Assembly (NCBI RefSeq): GCF_020736365.1 | Contig: NZ_CP085988.1 | Location: forward strand, 1,432,001-1,496,000 | Direction of reading: 5' to 3' | Source of the DNA: Clostridium sp. M62/1 | Lineage (GTDB): Bacteria > Bacillota > Clostridia > Lachnospirales > Lachnospiraceae | Length of the DNA: 64,000 nucleotides | Shown: piece by piece, positions 32,006-41,515 of the stretch | How positions within the stretch are numbered: position 1 is the stretch's first letter | How the letters are laid out: each line of letters begins with the position of its first letter | The notes under the pieces: model-generated | Told to the model about the DNA's origin: nothing | Seen by the model: only the letters and a program-made list of their open reading frames with translations | Database searches by the model: none | Program-made: the position numbers and the translations under genes

Positions 32006-33373
32006 CTAATCTGCAACCTCATGCTCCAGCCATTTCCCGCTTCTGAACCGTCTTACAAAGAAGAAGCCCCGCACAGTCCAGTCAGTAAACATTCCAATCC
32101 ATACAGCCATGGGGCCAAAGCCGCAGACTCTGATCAGGAAGATGCAGAGAGTGACCCGGCAGGTCCACATGGAGAGGCAGGAGAGCAGCATGGAAAATTT
32201 CACATCGCCGGCCGCTCTCAGGCCATAGCCGGGAATAAAGGCGGCTGTCCATACCAGAGGCTTTACCACCGTAATCCATCCCATCATAAACAGACAGAGG
32301 GAGGCGCTCTCTGCCTCCAGGCCTGCCAGCCTCGTGATAGGCCCTGAAAGGAGGAAGATGAGAATGCAGCTCACAAAGACGGCGGCCTCTGCGGCATAGC
32401 TCAGCTTTTTTATGTAATACCTGGCCTCGTCAGGTCTGCCTGCTCCCAGGCACTGGCCCACCACAGTCATCATTCCGATCCCGATGCCGATCCCGGCAAT
32501 GCCGTTGAAATTTTCCATAATATTCGTCATGGCCTGGGCGGCAATGGCCGCTGTTCCCAGAGTGGAAACGGTGGACTGAATGGCCAGCTTTCCAAACTGG
32601 AACATTCCGTTTTCCACCCCGGAGGGAATCCCGATGCGCAGAATATTTTTGATCAGGCGTCCGTCCGGCCGTAGGAAGATGAAGTTTCCGATAATGATCT
32701 GGCCGGATTTCCTCCGGAGGAATAAAAGCACGCAGACGGCGGCGATAATCCGGGATACCAGGGTGGAGATGGCAGCTCCTGCCACCCCCAGCCCTGCACC
32801 CCAGATTAGAACGGCATTTCCGAAAATATTCAGAAGATTCGTGGCTACTGTGACAGCCATGGGAAGGCGGCTGTTATTCTGTGCCCTGAAGATAGCTGAA
32901 CCGGAGTCAAAGAGGGCGATGAAGGGGAAGGACAGGGAGGTATAGAAAAAATATACCATGGCAGAGTCCATGACCTCCTTTTCCACCGAGCCGAAGATCA
33001 GGCCAAGGATCGGCCCTCTGAAAAGCTGGCAGACTGCGAGAACAGCCAGCGAGATGGCAAGTACGATAAACAGAAGCTGGTCGGCACAGCGTTTCGCCTG
33101 TTCCTCCCGCTTCTGGCCCATATAGTTGGCGCAGATAATCGCACCCCCGGCAGCCAGAGCGTAAAAGGCCTGGATAACCAGTATGTTGATGGAGTCTACA
33201 AGGGAAACGGCGGAGATGGCCGCCTCGCTGACATTGCTCACCATCATGGAGTCCACAGTTCCCATAAAAGAGGTGAAGAGCTGCTCACAGATCAGGGGAA
33301 CCATCAGGGCGAAAAGCTGCCGGTTGCTGTAGAGATGTCCTGCGCCGGAAGGGGCGCTTTCTTTTTGATTCAT
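32006..33373 (-). CDS. MATE-family efflux protein
   Basis: The 455-residue protein has twelve hydrophobic segments and MATE signatures: LFALMVPLICEQLFTSFMGTVDSMMVSNVSEAAISAVSLVDSINIL in the first half and LRIGIPSGVENGMFQFGKLAIQSTVSTLG with IAAQAMTNIMENF in the second. It differs clearly from the pump at 22046 and belongs to another subgroup, so the two are not recent copies. The substrate is unknown. It is transcribed away from the oxidoreductase at 33661, and the tRNA gene follows on the same strand. Confidence 0.88.
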   Translation of the reverse strand: MNQKESAPSGAGHLYSNRQLFALMVPLICEQLFTSFMGTVDSMMVSNVSEAAISAVSLVDSINILVIQAFYALAAGGAIICANYMGQKREEQAKRCADQLLFIVLAISLAVLAVCQLFRGPILGLIFGSVEKEVMDSAMVYFFYTSLSFPFIALFDSGSAIFRAQNNSRLPMAVTVATNLLNIFGNAVLIWGAGLGVAGAAISTLVSRIIAAVCVLLFLRRKSGQIIIGNFIFLRPDGRLIKNILRIGIPSGVENGMFQFGKLAIQSTVSTLGTAAIAAQAMTNIMENFNGIAGIGIGIGMMTVVGQCLGAGRPDEARYYIKKLSYAAEAAVFVSCILIFLLSGPITRLAGLEAESASLCLFMMGWITVVKPLVWTAAFIPGYGLRAAGDVKFSMLLSCLSMWTCRVTLCIFLIRVCGFGPMAVWIGMFTDWTVRGFFFVRRFRSGKWLEHEVAD

Positions 33374-33660
33374 TGCAATGCACCTTCATTTCATACACGT
33401 TGTCAGCTGTATGCTTTTTCCTTTTTCATTGCTGTACAGGCGTGAAACATACGGAGTTTATTGTAACGGAAAGGGAGGAAGAATGCAAGAACGTATCTTT
33501 CTGCTGTTTCCGGCAGGAGGGAGGGGAGATGCCGGCCGGTGCAGCGGATTGCCGGGACAGTGAGTCTGTGAGAATTTCCTGTAGGAATCAGGCCGGACTG
33601 TGTGATATGATAAGAATATCAGAAACGTACAGGGATTTTTCTGGAAAAAGGAGGAAACAT

Positions 33661-34653
33661 ATGATTCATATTGCAATACTCGGAGTGGGATCCATTGCGG
33701 AAAAGATGGCCCAGACCTTAAATGGAATGGAGGGAAAGGATAAGGAGTTCTGCTGTTATGGGGCAGCGTCCAGGGACAGAGAGAGGGCGGAGGCCTTTGC
33801 AGCCAAATATGGCTTTGAGAAGGCCTACGGCTCCTATGAGGAGATGGCGGCCGACCAGGCAGTGGATCTGGTCTACCTTGCAACCCCTCATTCCCACCAC
33901 TATGCCCATGCCAAGCTGTGCCTGGAAAACGGAAAGCATGTGCTGTGTGAGAAGGCCTTTACAGTCAACGCCCCTCAGGCCAGGGAGCTGTTTGATATGG
34001 CTGAGAAACGGGGGCTTCTTCTGACAGAGGCCATCTGGACAAGGTACATGCCTATGAGAGAGATGATTGACGATGTGCTGGCATCGGGCATTATCGGCAC
34101 TCCCTGTACCCTGACTGCGAATCTGGGGTACCGGATTTTTGAGAAGGAGAGGCTTATCCGGCCGGAGCTGGCAGGAGGAACTCTCCTGGATGTGGGAGTT
34201 TATACGCTGAATTTTGCTCTCATGGCCTTTGGAAAGGATTTTGAAAAAATAGAATCCTCCGTGCAGATGGCAGAGACGGGAGTGGACGCCCAGGAGAGCA
34301 TTACCCTGCGCTACAGAGACGGCAGGATGGCTGTGCTGAATGCGACGATGATGGGGATCAGCGACAGACGCGGCGTGATCTACGGAGACAGAGGGTTCCT
34401 GGAAGTGGAAAATATTAACAACCCACAGTCCATTACGGTTTATGACGGGGATTACAGGGAAGTAAAAAGGATTCCCTGCCCGCCCCAGGTGACAGGATAT
34501 GAGTACGAGGTGGAGAGCTGCCTGAAGGCTGTCAGGGAGGGCCGGACAGAATGTCCCGAAATGCCTCACAGTGAAACGATCTATGTCATGGAGCTGATGG
34601 ATGAGCTGAGGAGGCAGTGGGGACTGTCCTACCCCTGTGAGGAAATTTCATGA
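33661..34653 (+). CDS. Gfo/Idh/MocA-family oxidoreductase
   Basis: The 330-residue NAD(P)-dependent dehydrogenase has a Rossmann fold at the N-terminus (IAILGVGSIAEKMAQTL) and the family signature VYLATPHSHHYAHAKLCLENGKHVLCEKAFTVNA with the catalytic Lys of the CEK segment. The C-terminal alpha/beta domain (GGTLLDVGVYTLNFALMAFG) carries the usual His/Asp-type active-site region, where Tyr replaces the common His. Substrates in this family are sugars, inositols and related polyols; this subgroup resembles trans-dihydrodiol/xylose dehydrogenases. I start at 33661, after AAAGGAGG. A 287-bp leader with a small doubtful ORF precedes it. Confidence 0.88.
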   Translation: MIHIAILGVGSIAEKMAQTLNGMEGKDKEFCCYGAASRDRERAEAFAAKYGFEKAYGSYEEMAADQAVDLVYLATPHSHHYAHAKLCLENGKHVLCEKAFTVNAPQARELFDMAEKRGLLLTEAIWTRYMPMREMIDDVLASGIIGTPCTLTANLGYRIFEKERLIRPELAGGTLLDVGVYTLNFALMAFGKDFEKIESSVQMAETGVDAQESITLRYRDGRMAVLNATMMGISDRRGVIYGDRGFLEVENINNPQSITVYDGDYREVKRIPCPPQVTGYEYEVESCLKAVREGRTECPEMPHSETIYVMELMDELRRQWGLSYPCEEIS

Positions 34654-34767
34654 CATGGGCTGAGGCGGCAGCCGGCAGGCCGGTTTTCTGCCATTAAAAT
34701 GGAGGAATTTTCCATAATTACACAATAATAACTTTTTTCGAGAATGAATGTAAAAAACATCAAAAGG

Positions 34768-34796
34768 TTGACGCCGCATTCATTTTATGTAATAAT
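34768..34796 (+). promoter_or_regulatory. Promoter of the APC permease gene
   Basis: TTGACG at 34768-34773 and AATAAT (34791-34796; or TAATAA one base earlier) have 16-17 bp spacing. The predicted transcript begins with the attenuator-like structure below. Confidence 0.55.
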
Positions 34797-34832
34797 TCTC
34801 GTTGTGCCTTTGGGAAAGCAAAATAACTTGTC

Positions 34833-34906
34833 TGGGAGTGCTGCTCCTGGAACTTCTGCTTTACAGTTTATGCTGCAAAAGTTCCATCATGCGACACTCC
34901 CTTTTT
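34833..34906 (+). promoter_or_regulatory. Attenuator-like hairpin in the permease leader
   Basis: GGGAGTG (34834-34840) pairs with CACTCCC (34895-34901), which is followed by TTTTT. Inside, GGAACTT (34849-34855) pairs with AAGTTCC (34879-34885). The structure forms a terminator between the promoter and the permease start, so expression probably depends on read-through. No known riboswitch or T-box signature was recognised. Confidence 0.5.
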
Positions 34907-34998
34907 GGGTCCGTCAGTCAGCGGGAAGCTGGCGGCTCTGGGACAGGTTTCTTCCCGGGGAAAGGCAGATGAAAGAAATGAAAGAAAAAGAGGTGTTT

Positions 34999-36432
34999 AT
35001 GGAAAACTCAAAGAAAATCAACTGGTACACCCTGGCCTTTATGGCGTTTTCTACGGTCTGGGGTTTTGGAAACGTGCTCAACGGCTTCGTTTACTTTAAC
35101 GGAATCCAGGTTATCTTCAGCTGGATTCTGATGTTTGCCCTGTACTTTGTACCTTATACGCTGATGGTCGGCGAACTGGGCTCTGCCTTCAAGCATTCCG
35201 GCGGCGGCGTAAGCTCCTGGATCCGTGAAACCATCAGCCCCAAGTTTGCCTACTATGCAGGCTGGACGTACTGGGCCTGCCATGTAACCTATATCGCCAG
35301 CAAGGGAAGCGGCGGATTAAAGGCTTTAAGCTGGATGGTATTCCAGAACGGAAGCACCTATGACACGCTGCCCACCACCTGGGTACAGCTTGCGACTCTG
35401 GCTGTGTTCCTGTTCTTCTGCTGGGTTGCAAGCCGCGGCTTAAACCCGCTGAAAAAGCTGGCCACCATCGCCGGAACAAGCATGTTCATTATGTCAATCC
35501 TCTACATTCTCATGATGTTCGCAGCTCCGGCCATCAACCCGGGAGGCGGCTACGTTTCCATGGATTTCAGCGCAAAGAACCTGATTCCGCAGTTTAACGT
35601 GGGATATTTCACCTCCCTGTCCATCCTTGTGTTTGCAGTGGGCGGATGTGAAAAGATTTCTCCCTATGTAAACAAGGTGAAAAACTCTGCCACCGGCTTC
35701 CCCAAGGGAATGATTGCCCTGGCCGTCATGGTTATGGTCTGCGCGATCCTGGGTACGGTAGCCATGGGTATGATGTTTGATCCGGCGGTCATCAATGAGA
35801 GCACAGAGAGCTTCAATTCCTACGTGTCCAACGGCGGATACTGGGCATTCCAGAAGCTGGGCGAGTATTACCATGTGGGAAATCTGTTCTTAATCATCTA
35901 CGCTGCCTGCAACGCAGTGGGACAGTTCTCCACGCTGGTACTCAGCATCGACGCTCCGCTTCGCATGCTGCTTGACAATGAGGATGCGAGAGAGTTTATC
36001 CCGACAAAGCTGTTAAAGAAGAACAAATACGGCGCTTACATCAACGGAATCTGGATGGTGGTTATCCTGTCAGGAAGCATCATCGCAATTCAGTCCTTTG
36101 TGCCGGGGGCTGCTGCAGTTCTGGCCCAGTTAAATAAGCTGAACTCCGTAACCATGCCGCTGCGCTACCTGTGGGTATTTGCTGCCTACATTGCGCTGCG
36201 CAGATGTATCGGAAAATTTAATCCGGAATACCGCTTTACAAAGCATCAGGGTCTTGCCTTCACGGCAGGCATATGGTGCTTCGGCGTCACAGCCCTCTGC
36301 TGCGTCCTGGGTATGTATGTAGAAGGCGATATCGCTTCCACAGCGTTAAACATTGTGACTCCGTTCGTGCTGACAGCCCTTGGACTGATTCTTCCTATTA
36401 TCAAGAAGAGAGAGGCAGCTAAGGCACAGTGA
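34999..36432 (+). CDS. APC-superfamily amino acid permease, YjeM-like
   Basis: The 477-residue membrane protein has about twelve hydrophobic segments and the APC-type first helix, NWYTLAFMAFSTVWGFGNVLNGFVYFNG, that resembles the YjeM and glutamate/GABA antiporter group. Other marks are VGELGSAFKHSGGGVSSWI and FAVGGCEKISPYVNKVK. I prefer the ATG at 34999 (AAGAGG upstream), since the family starts here; an ATG at 34969 with GGGGAAAGG upstream would add ten residues. The amino acid carried is unknown. It has its own promoter, attenuator and terminator. Confidence 0.85.
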   Translation: MENSKKINWYTLAFMAFSTVWGFGNVLNGFVYFNGIQVIFSWILMFALYFVPYTLMVGELGSAFKHSGGGVSSWIRETISPKFAYYAGWTYWACHVTYIASKGSGGLKALSWMVFQNGSTYDTLPTTWVQLATLAVFLFFCWVASRGLNPLKKLATIAGTSMFIMSILYILMMFAAPAINPGGGYVSMDFSAKNLIPQFNVGYFTSLSILVFAVGGCEKISPYVNKVKNSATGFPKGMIALAVMVMVCAILGTVAMGMMFDPAVINESTESFNSYVSNGGYWAFQKLGEYYHVGNLFLIIYAACNAVGQFSTLVLSIDAPLRMLLDNEDAREFIPTKLLKKNKYGAYINGIWMVVILSGSIIAIQSFVPGAAAVLAQLNKLNSVTMPLRYLWVFAAYIALRRCIGKFNPEYRFTKHQGLAFTAGIWCFGVTALCCVLGMYVEGDIASTALNIVTPFVLTALGLILPIIKKREAAKAQ

Positions 36433-36484
36433 GAAGCAAGATAAAAACAAGATAAAACAGAATAAAAACAAGATAAAACAGAGA

Positions 36485-36524
36485 AGCCGCTGGCAGGGAA
36501 AAATTTCCCCCAGCGGCTCTTTTT
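36485..36524 (+). terminator. Rho-independent terminator of the permease
   Basis: AGCCGCTGG (36485-36493) pairs with CCAGCGGCT (36510-36518), with an inner GGGAAA/TTTCCC stem, followed by CTTTTTC. Confidence 0.85.
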
Positions 36525-36582
36525 CTGTATAGCGGAAGGGATTTTAGAGACTGCAGTGCTGCCGGTTCCGGCACTTCCCGGT

Positions 36583-37860
36583 TCAGCATCCCGTCATGAT
36601 TCGGATAATCTCCTTGTCTGTCTCCCGCATGCCGTCCTTTCCAAGGCGGCCGATATTCCGGATCGTGTTCTCCACTCCCTTGGACACGACACCGTCACCG
36701 CCGTAGAACTGCTGGCCGTTGCGGTACATGTTCCAGCCCAGAATGCCGGCATCCACGGAGGCGGCAATCTTGGCGGCGCAGGAAGCCTTGGCGCCGTCAC
36801 AGATAATGCCGGAGGTAATTGCAATGGCATTTACCAGGGTATGGGCAATTTCCTCAAAGCCGCCTCCGGCCAGGTAGGCGATCCCGGCACCGGCGCCGGC
36901 GCCGGCGCTGACGGCTCCGCAGTAGGCTGACAGCCGTCCAATCCCTGTTTTCTGGTGCAGGGTGATGAGATCCGAGACGAGAAGAGCCCGGTACAGCTTC
37001 TCCTCGCTGCAATTCCACTCCTTAGCGTATTCGATAACCGGAAGGGAGGCGGTTATGCCCTGGTTTCCGCTGCCGGAGAGAATGACAACGGGCATTTCAC
37101 AGCCGTTCATTCTGGCATCGGAGCCGGCAGCCGCCGCAGCCTTTGCCCTGTTTTTTACATCTGTTCCGTATTCCTTTAAAAGAACTTTTCCGATGTTGGC
37201 CCCATAGCTGCCGCGCAGTCCCTCCTGGGAGATGGCGGTATTGTATGCGATCTGGCGGTCTAACAGTTCGCGGACATCGGAGAGGTCTGCTGTATCAGAA
37301 AAGTCCACGATTCCCTCAACCGTCAGAAGGCTGTAGTCAGGCATATCTGTGCTTGCCTGCTCGGAGAGCTCTCCCTGGTAGAGAACTTCCCCGTCTTTTT
37401 CGAGAAGAACAATATTGGTATGCTCATTGATTATGCGGGCTTTGGCCTGTGAGCCGTCCTTCTTCACGGTCACGGATACGTCCAGGATAAAGGGGGAATC
37501 TGCCGGGCGGACATAAATGGAAGCCGTTTTCAGGTAGGCGGCAAGCTTTTCTTTTTCCTCATCAGTTACCTGTGACAGAACCTCCAGCTTCAGCTCCTCC
37601 TTTCCTGCGATGATGCCGGCAGCTGCTGCAGCCTCGATTCCCTTGGCCCCGTTTGTGTTGGGGACGATAACGCTTTTTACATTTTTTATAATGTTTCCGC
37701 TGGCTTCAATGAGGACGGAATCGGGGATACAGCCCAGCAGCGCTCTGGCCCTGGCAGCGCAGTAGGCGATGGCGATAGGTTCCGTGCATCCCATGGCGGG
37801 GAGAAGTTCCCGTTTCAGAATGTCCACGTAGGTTTTGTATCGGATATCAGATTTTTCCAT
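36583..37860 (-). CDS. cyuA: L-cysteine desulfidase, CyuA/UPF0597 family
   Basis: The 425-residue protein matches the CyuA (YhaM, COG3681) family: LLPAMGCTEPIAIAYCAARARALLG near the start, then VPNTNGAKGIEAAAAAG, and VVILSGSGNQGITASLPVI and SGIICDGAKASCAAKIA near the end. The cysteines in GCTEP, CDGAK and SCAAK are those thought to hold a [4Fe-4S] cluster. These enzymes split cysteine into pyruvate, ammonia and sulfide. The residue run AGAGAGAG at about 300-310 is low in complexity but in frame. It is divergent from the LysR-type regulator at 38054, which likely controls it. Confidence 0.85.
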   Translation of the reverse strand: MEKSDIRYKTYVDILKRELLPAMGCTEPIAIAYCAARARALLGCIPDSVLIEASGNIIKNVKSVIVPNTNGAKGIEAAAAAGIIAGKEELKLEVLSQVTDEEKEKLAAYLKTASIYVRPADSPFILDVSVTVKKDGSQAKARIINEHTNIVLLEKDGEVLYQGELSEQASTDMPDYSLLTVEGIVDFSDTADLSDVRELLDRQIAYNTAISQEGLRGSYGANIGKVLLKEYGTDVKNRAKAAAAAGSDARMNGCEMPVVILSGSGNQGITASLPVIEYAKEWNCSEEKLYRALLVSDLITLHQKTGIGRLSAYCGAVSAGAGAGAGIAYLAGGGFEEIAHTLVNAIAITSGIICDGAKASCAAKIAASVDAGILGWNMYRNGQQFYGGDGVVSKGVENTIRNIGRLGKDGMRETDKEIIRIMTGC

Positions 37861-37941
37861 ATTTTGTTTCCTCTTTTCTTTCTGTTTTCATGTGCTCTCC
37901 GTCTCGGAGGAGAAGCAGAAGGCAGGTGATAAAGATTTCCT

Positions 37942-37970
37942 TTGACACAGAATCTCCTTATAAGATATTA
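37942..37970 (+). promoter_or_regulatory. Possible promoter of the LysR gene
   Basis: TTGACA (37942-37947) and ATATTA (37965-37970) are 17 bp apart in the divergent region between cyuA and the LysR gene. Confidence 0.45.
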
Positions 37971-38053
37971 TGGGGAAAATAACAGGTTTTGTCCAACAGT
38001 TTTTTGAAAAAGGCCCACAAAAAAATATTGTATATTGTGGCAGGGGGTTAATC

Positions 38054-39004
38054 ATGAATTTTGTAGATCTTTCGTGTTTTGTCATGGCTGCCGAGGAAAT
38101 GAACTTTACGCGTGCAGCCAAGCGGCTTTACATTTCTCAGCAGTCTCTGAGCAGCCATATTGCAAAGCTGGAGGAGCATTATGGTGTCCGTCTGTTTGAC
38201 AGAAGCGCACCTTTGACAATGACCAGGGAGGGAAACCTTCTTCTGAAGCATGCCCGGGCAATTCTCGATGAAGAAAATCAGATAAAAGAAGAACTCCAGG
38301 ACTTAAGAGAGGGAGGAGGATGCCAGCTTTCCATAGGAATCTCCGGCTATCGAAGCAGCGCTATGATGCCTGTTCTTTTACCGGCTTTTTATAAAAAAAG
38401 GCCTGAATGCCGGGTAAAGCTTCTCGAGGCCCCGTTAGCCCAGGTGACAGAGGCGCTCCTTCACGGGAGAGTTGAGATGGCAATCGGATATGAATCAGAT
38501 GAGGACAAAGGGATTCGAAGCGATGTCCTCTATGAGGAGGAGATATGGCTTGTGATTCCCGGAAAAATTTTTGAAGCGTGCTTCAGTGACAGCGAAAGAG
38601 AACGCCTGCTATCCCAAACCAGGATTTCTTTTCAGACGGCCAGAAAATGTCCTCTGATTTTGATGGGTGAGAGAACCTGGCTTCGGGAAATGGTAGAGGC
38701 TTTTGGGAGGGAAAAGGAGGTGGAATTTTACTCTTCAGTAGAGACAGCAAGTATTGACACGATGATTTCTCTGTGTATGAAAGAGATGGGAGCTATGGTT
38801 TGTCCGGAAATTTATCTTGATGAGAAACAACTCCGTGAAGACGGTTTTAAGGTATTTCGGCTGTCAGAATCCATGTTTCGCAGGAAAATAGCAGTTAACT
38901 ATCTGGATCGAAAGTATCAGCCCCGCATAGCAAAGGAATTTATTGCCCTGGCAAAACAGGTTTTCCATAAGGGCTGGCATGAAAAAATAATCAGACAAAA
39001 TTAA
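38054..39004 (+). CDS. LysR-family transcriptional regulator
   Basis: The 316-residue protein has the LysR winged helix-turn-helix at residues 1-60: FVMAAEEMNFTRAAKRLYISQQSLSSHIAKLEEHYGVRLFDRS, then a substrate-binding fold starting CQLSIGISGYRSSAMMPVLLP. I start at 38054, after CAGGGGG. LysR proteins usually control a divergent gene and themselves, so cyuA is the first candidate; the downstream M20 to P1 genes are also possible. The effector may be cysteine or a peptide-derived amino acid. That is an inference from position. Confidence 0.9.
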   Translation: MNFVDLSCFVMAAEEMNFTRAAKRLYISQQSLSSHIAKLEEHYGVRLFDRSAPLTMTREGNLLLKHARAILDEENQIKEELQDLREGGGCQLSIGISGYRSSAMMPVLLPAFYKKRPECRVKLLEAPLAQVTEALLHGRVEMAIGYESDEDKGIRSDVLYEEEIWLVIPGKIFEACFSDSERERLLSQTRISFQTARKCPLILMGERTWLREMVEAFGREKEVEFYSSVETASIDTMISLCMKEMGAMVCPEIYLDEKQLREDGFKVFRLSESMFRRKIAVNYLDRKYQPRIAKEFIALAKQVFHKGWHEKIIRQN

Positions 39005-39197
39005 ATTATAGGCGGTGAAAGGGAAGATTATATCAATCTGCCTGAAAAAATGAAAGCGACAGAAAAACACAGTGGCCTCACCGGATAAAACTGTTGGAAT
39101 TCAGTAGAAATTGTTTGTATAATTGTCCATAAATAGGAGAATACCAGACAACAGTTCAAATCAGCGGGGGATTTTGCCTGTCATATCCTCCGGATAT

Positions 39198-39235
39198 GCC
39201 ATCTCTCCGAGAGATGCGCACTCGTAATGGATGGC
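39198..39235 (+). promoter_or_regulatory. Small structured element C before the M20 gene
   Basis: GCCAT (39198-39202) pairs with ATGGC (39231-39235) around a hairpin CATCTCT-CCG-AGAGATG and the string GCGCACTCG. The reverse complement of 51836-51890 has the same parts: an outer stem, a CTCTCC/GAGGGAG hairpin and CACACTCG. It may be a small dispersed repeat. Confidence 0.35.
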
Positions 39236-39281
39236 TGGATTTTACTGGGTACATCAATAGGATTTTAGGGGAGGAAGGAGC

Positions 39282-40484
39282 ATGGAGAACCATAGCTTAA
39301 AGCGGTTAATCCGCCTTTCGGACGAGTATGAAGCATATACACTGAAAAACAGGAGAGAGATCCACAAAAACCCGGAGCTGTCTTTTCAGGAGTTCCGTAC
39401 GGCGGCCCTGGTGTGCCGGGAGCTTGACGCCCTTTCCATTCCCTGGGAAAAAAGTCCGGTTGAACCGGGGATCATTGCTCAGATAGACAGCGGACGTCCG
39501 GGAAAGCTTCTAATGCTTCGGGCAGACATGGATGCCCTTCCAATTCAGGAGGAAAATGACCTGGAGTTTCGCTCTGAGCGTGAAAATGTCATGCATGCCT
39601 GCGGACACGATGTCCATACCGCAAACCTTTTAACTGTCGCCAGGATTTTAAATGAGATGAAAGACTGCTTTAACGGCCGGGTAAAGCTGGTGTTCCAGCC
39701 AGGCGAGGAGAGCGGAGGAGGCGGCAGAAGAATGATTGAACAGGGGCTTCTGGATGAAAAGCCGGATGCCTGTATAGGGCTCCACGTGTTTCCCTGGACT
39801 CAGGGGAAACTGGTAATCGGGAGCGGGTATCTGACGGCCTTTTCTGATGGCTGCACAGTGAAAATACACGGAAAAGCGGCCCATTCATCCACACTGGAAG
39901 AAGGAGTGGATGCCATAGGAATTGCGGCGGCGATTGTGACAGCTCTCAATTCAGTGGCAGCCAGGAACATCAGCCCCATGGAGAACTCCACTCTGAATGT
40001 AGGAAAAATTGCAGGGGGAAGTGCGCCGAATATTATCGCCTCGGAATGTGAACTCTCAATTATGATGCGCAATATTACGCCAGATGCCCGTGAGGTGATG
40101 ATGGAAAAAATTAATTCTATATCAAAAGGGATAGCGGAAGCTATGGGGGGCAGCTGTGAAATTTCTTTTCGCCAGGGATATCCGTCTGTATACAATGATC
40201 CGGAATTTACCGCTTTTGTGACAGATACGGTTGAGAACCACAGGGAAGTGCTGTATGATGGGATTGTGGAGATTCCGGAACACTATTTACTCACAGGCAG
40301 CCAGGCAAGGCTGATCGCTGAAGACTTCGGATTTTATTCCAGACAAGTTCCCTCCTGCTTTATCCAGGTGGGAACGGGAGTATATGCCCCAGCTCACAGT
40401 TCCCGGTTTATGGTTGACGAAAACTGCATTAAGCTCTGCACCAGGCTTATGGCAGCTGCAGCGCTCCGTTTTTTAAGTATGTAG
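39282..40484 (+). CDS. M20-family amidohydrolase/aminoacylase
   Basis: The 400-residue protein belongs to the M20D amidohydrolases (hippurate, N-acyl-amino acid and IAA-amino acid hydrolases). Visible are REIHKNPELSFQEF, MLRADMDALPIQEEN, the metal ligands in HACGHDVHTA, the catalytic and ligand glutamates in FQPGEESGGGG, IGLHVFPW, and a dimerisation domain (VKIHGKAAHSS to about 290). AGGAAGGAG precedes the start. It frees amino acids from N-acyl or similar conjugates in the cytoplasm. It follows the LysR gene on the same strand and starts the peptidase run. Confidence 0.88.
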   Translation: MENHSLKRLIRLSDEYEAYTLKNRREIHKNPELSFQEFRTAALVCRELDALSIPWEKSPVEPGIIAQIDSGRPGKLLMLRADMDALPIQEENDLEFRSERENVMHACGHDVHTANLLTVARILNEMKDCFNGRVKLVFQPGEESGGGGRRMIEQGLLDEKPDACIGLHVFPWTQGKLVIGSGYLTAFSDGCTVKIHGKAAHSSTLEEGVDAIGIAAAIVTALNSVAARNISPMENSTLNVGKIAGGSAPNIIASECELSIMMRNITPDAREVMMEKINSISKGIAEAMGGSCEISFRQGYPSVYNDPEFTAFVTDTVENHREVLYDGIVEIPEHYLLTGSQARLIAEDFGFYSRQVPSCFIQVGTGVYAPAHSSRFMVDENCIKLCTRLMAAAALRFLSM

Positions 40485-40660
40485 ATCTGCAGCTGGGAAG
40501 ATTCCCCGCTTTAAGAGAGCAGGATGAGTAAAGCAAAAACATGGCAGGCTTAGGGTGAGGATATCCAGGTCAAGTAGATATAGACAGATATAGGCAAGAC
40601 GCACAGTTAATGTGAATGATGAAAGAGATATACAGTCAGGAAGGAGTTAAAAAGAAGAGA

Positions 40661-41428
40661 ATGGAACATTCAGAAGAAATGGAACGCCCTGTAATAGGAG
40701 TACTGGGAAATCTGTATACACATACACATTCCGCGTATGCGGCTCAGATGACATATGCAAATTCTGCATACCTGAACGCAGTGAGTGAGAACGGAGGGAT
40801 TCCCTTTGTGATCCCGGCTGTGGGCACAGAAGAGGAACTGGAGAGGCTCCTCTCTTTCTGTGACGGACTGCTGTTTCCCGGAGGAGAGGATGTGGATCCG
40901 AAGCTGTTCGGGGAGGAGCCCCATCCCTCCATCGGTTCAGTCAATGAGCAGATGGATCGCTTCTGGATTCTGGCAGAGAAAAAGGCAGAGGAGCGGAAGC
41001 TCCCGGTGCTTGGAATCTGCAGAGGAATGCAGCTTGTCAATGTTGCCAGAGGAGGGAGCCTGTGGCAGGATATCAGCCTGTACCGGGCGGATCACCAGCT
41101 CCATGCGCAGAAGCAGGAGAGATCCTATCCGATCCATCAGGTGAGGATCGAGAAGGGAAGCCGGCTTTCAAAAATACTGGGAGAGGAGACCGTATATACA
41201 AATACTCTTCATCACCAGTGCGTCAGGCTCCCGGGAAGAGATCTGGCTGTAACAGCCTGGGCGGTAGACGGAGTGGCGGAGGCTATGGAGAGTCCGGAGG
41301 GAAGAATTGTTCTTGTACAGTGGCATCCCGAGGAGCTTACAAGGTCGGTGCCGAAAATGAACGGGCTGTTTTCTGATCTGGTGCGAAAGGCACAGAGGCA
41401 CAGATGCGAGAAGCAGCAGGAATCCTGA
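40661..41428 (+). CDS. Class I glutamine amidotransferase-like hydrolase (C26, PuuD-like)
   Basis: The roughly 255-residue protein is of the gamma-glutamyl-gamma-aminobutyrate hydrolase type. The nucleophile Cys lies in VLGICRGMQLVNVARGG, the oxyanion segment is LFPGGEDVDPKLF, and the catalytic His-Glu pair is QWHPEEL. It should cleave gamma-glutamyl amides. The start is uncertain: 40661 is chosen as the first ATG after GGAAGGAG; ATG at 40679 (MERPVIGVLG) or at 40616 is also possible. It follows the M20 gene by about 180 bp. A second gene of the family is at 43743 on the minus strand. Confidence 0.85.
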   Translation: MEHSEEMERPVIGVLGNLYTHTHSAYAAQMTYANSAYLNAVSENGGIPFVIPAVGTEEELERLLSFCDGLLFPGGEDVDPKLFGEEPHPSIGSVNEQMDRFWILAEKKAEERKLPVLGICRGMQLVNVARGGSLWQDISLYRADHQLHAQKQERSYPIHQVRIEKGSRLSKILGEETVYTNTLHHQCVRLPGRDLAVTAWAVDGVAEAMESPEGRIVLVQWHPEELTRSVPKMNGLFSDLVRKAQRHRCEKQQES

Positions 41429-41515
41429 TCTCATCCGGACTTTTACGTTTCAGTGGAAAATCCTCTCTTCCTGTAGTACAATCAGGATAGCTTGCATTGG
41501 AAAGGAGTGACATGG

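Noticed and set aside
31877..32347. Plus-strand frame across the tRNA-Arg gene
   Set aside because: It starts in the tRNA gene and continues opposite the second MATE gene. The tRNA and MATE calls explain the sequence.
33483..33563. 26-codon leader ORF before the Gfo/Idh/MocA gene
   Set aside because: It has a plausible ribosome binding site but no terminator or repeated codon pattern follows, so nothing supports a leader-peptide role.
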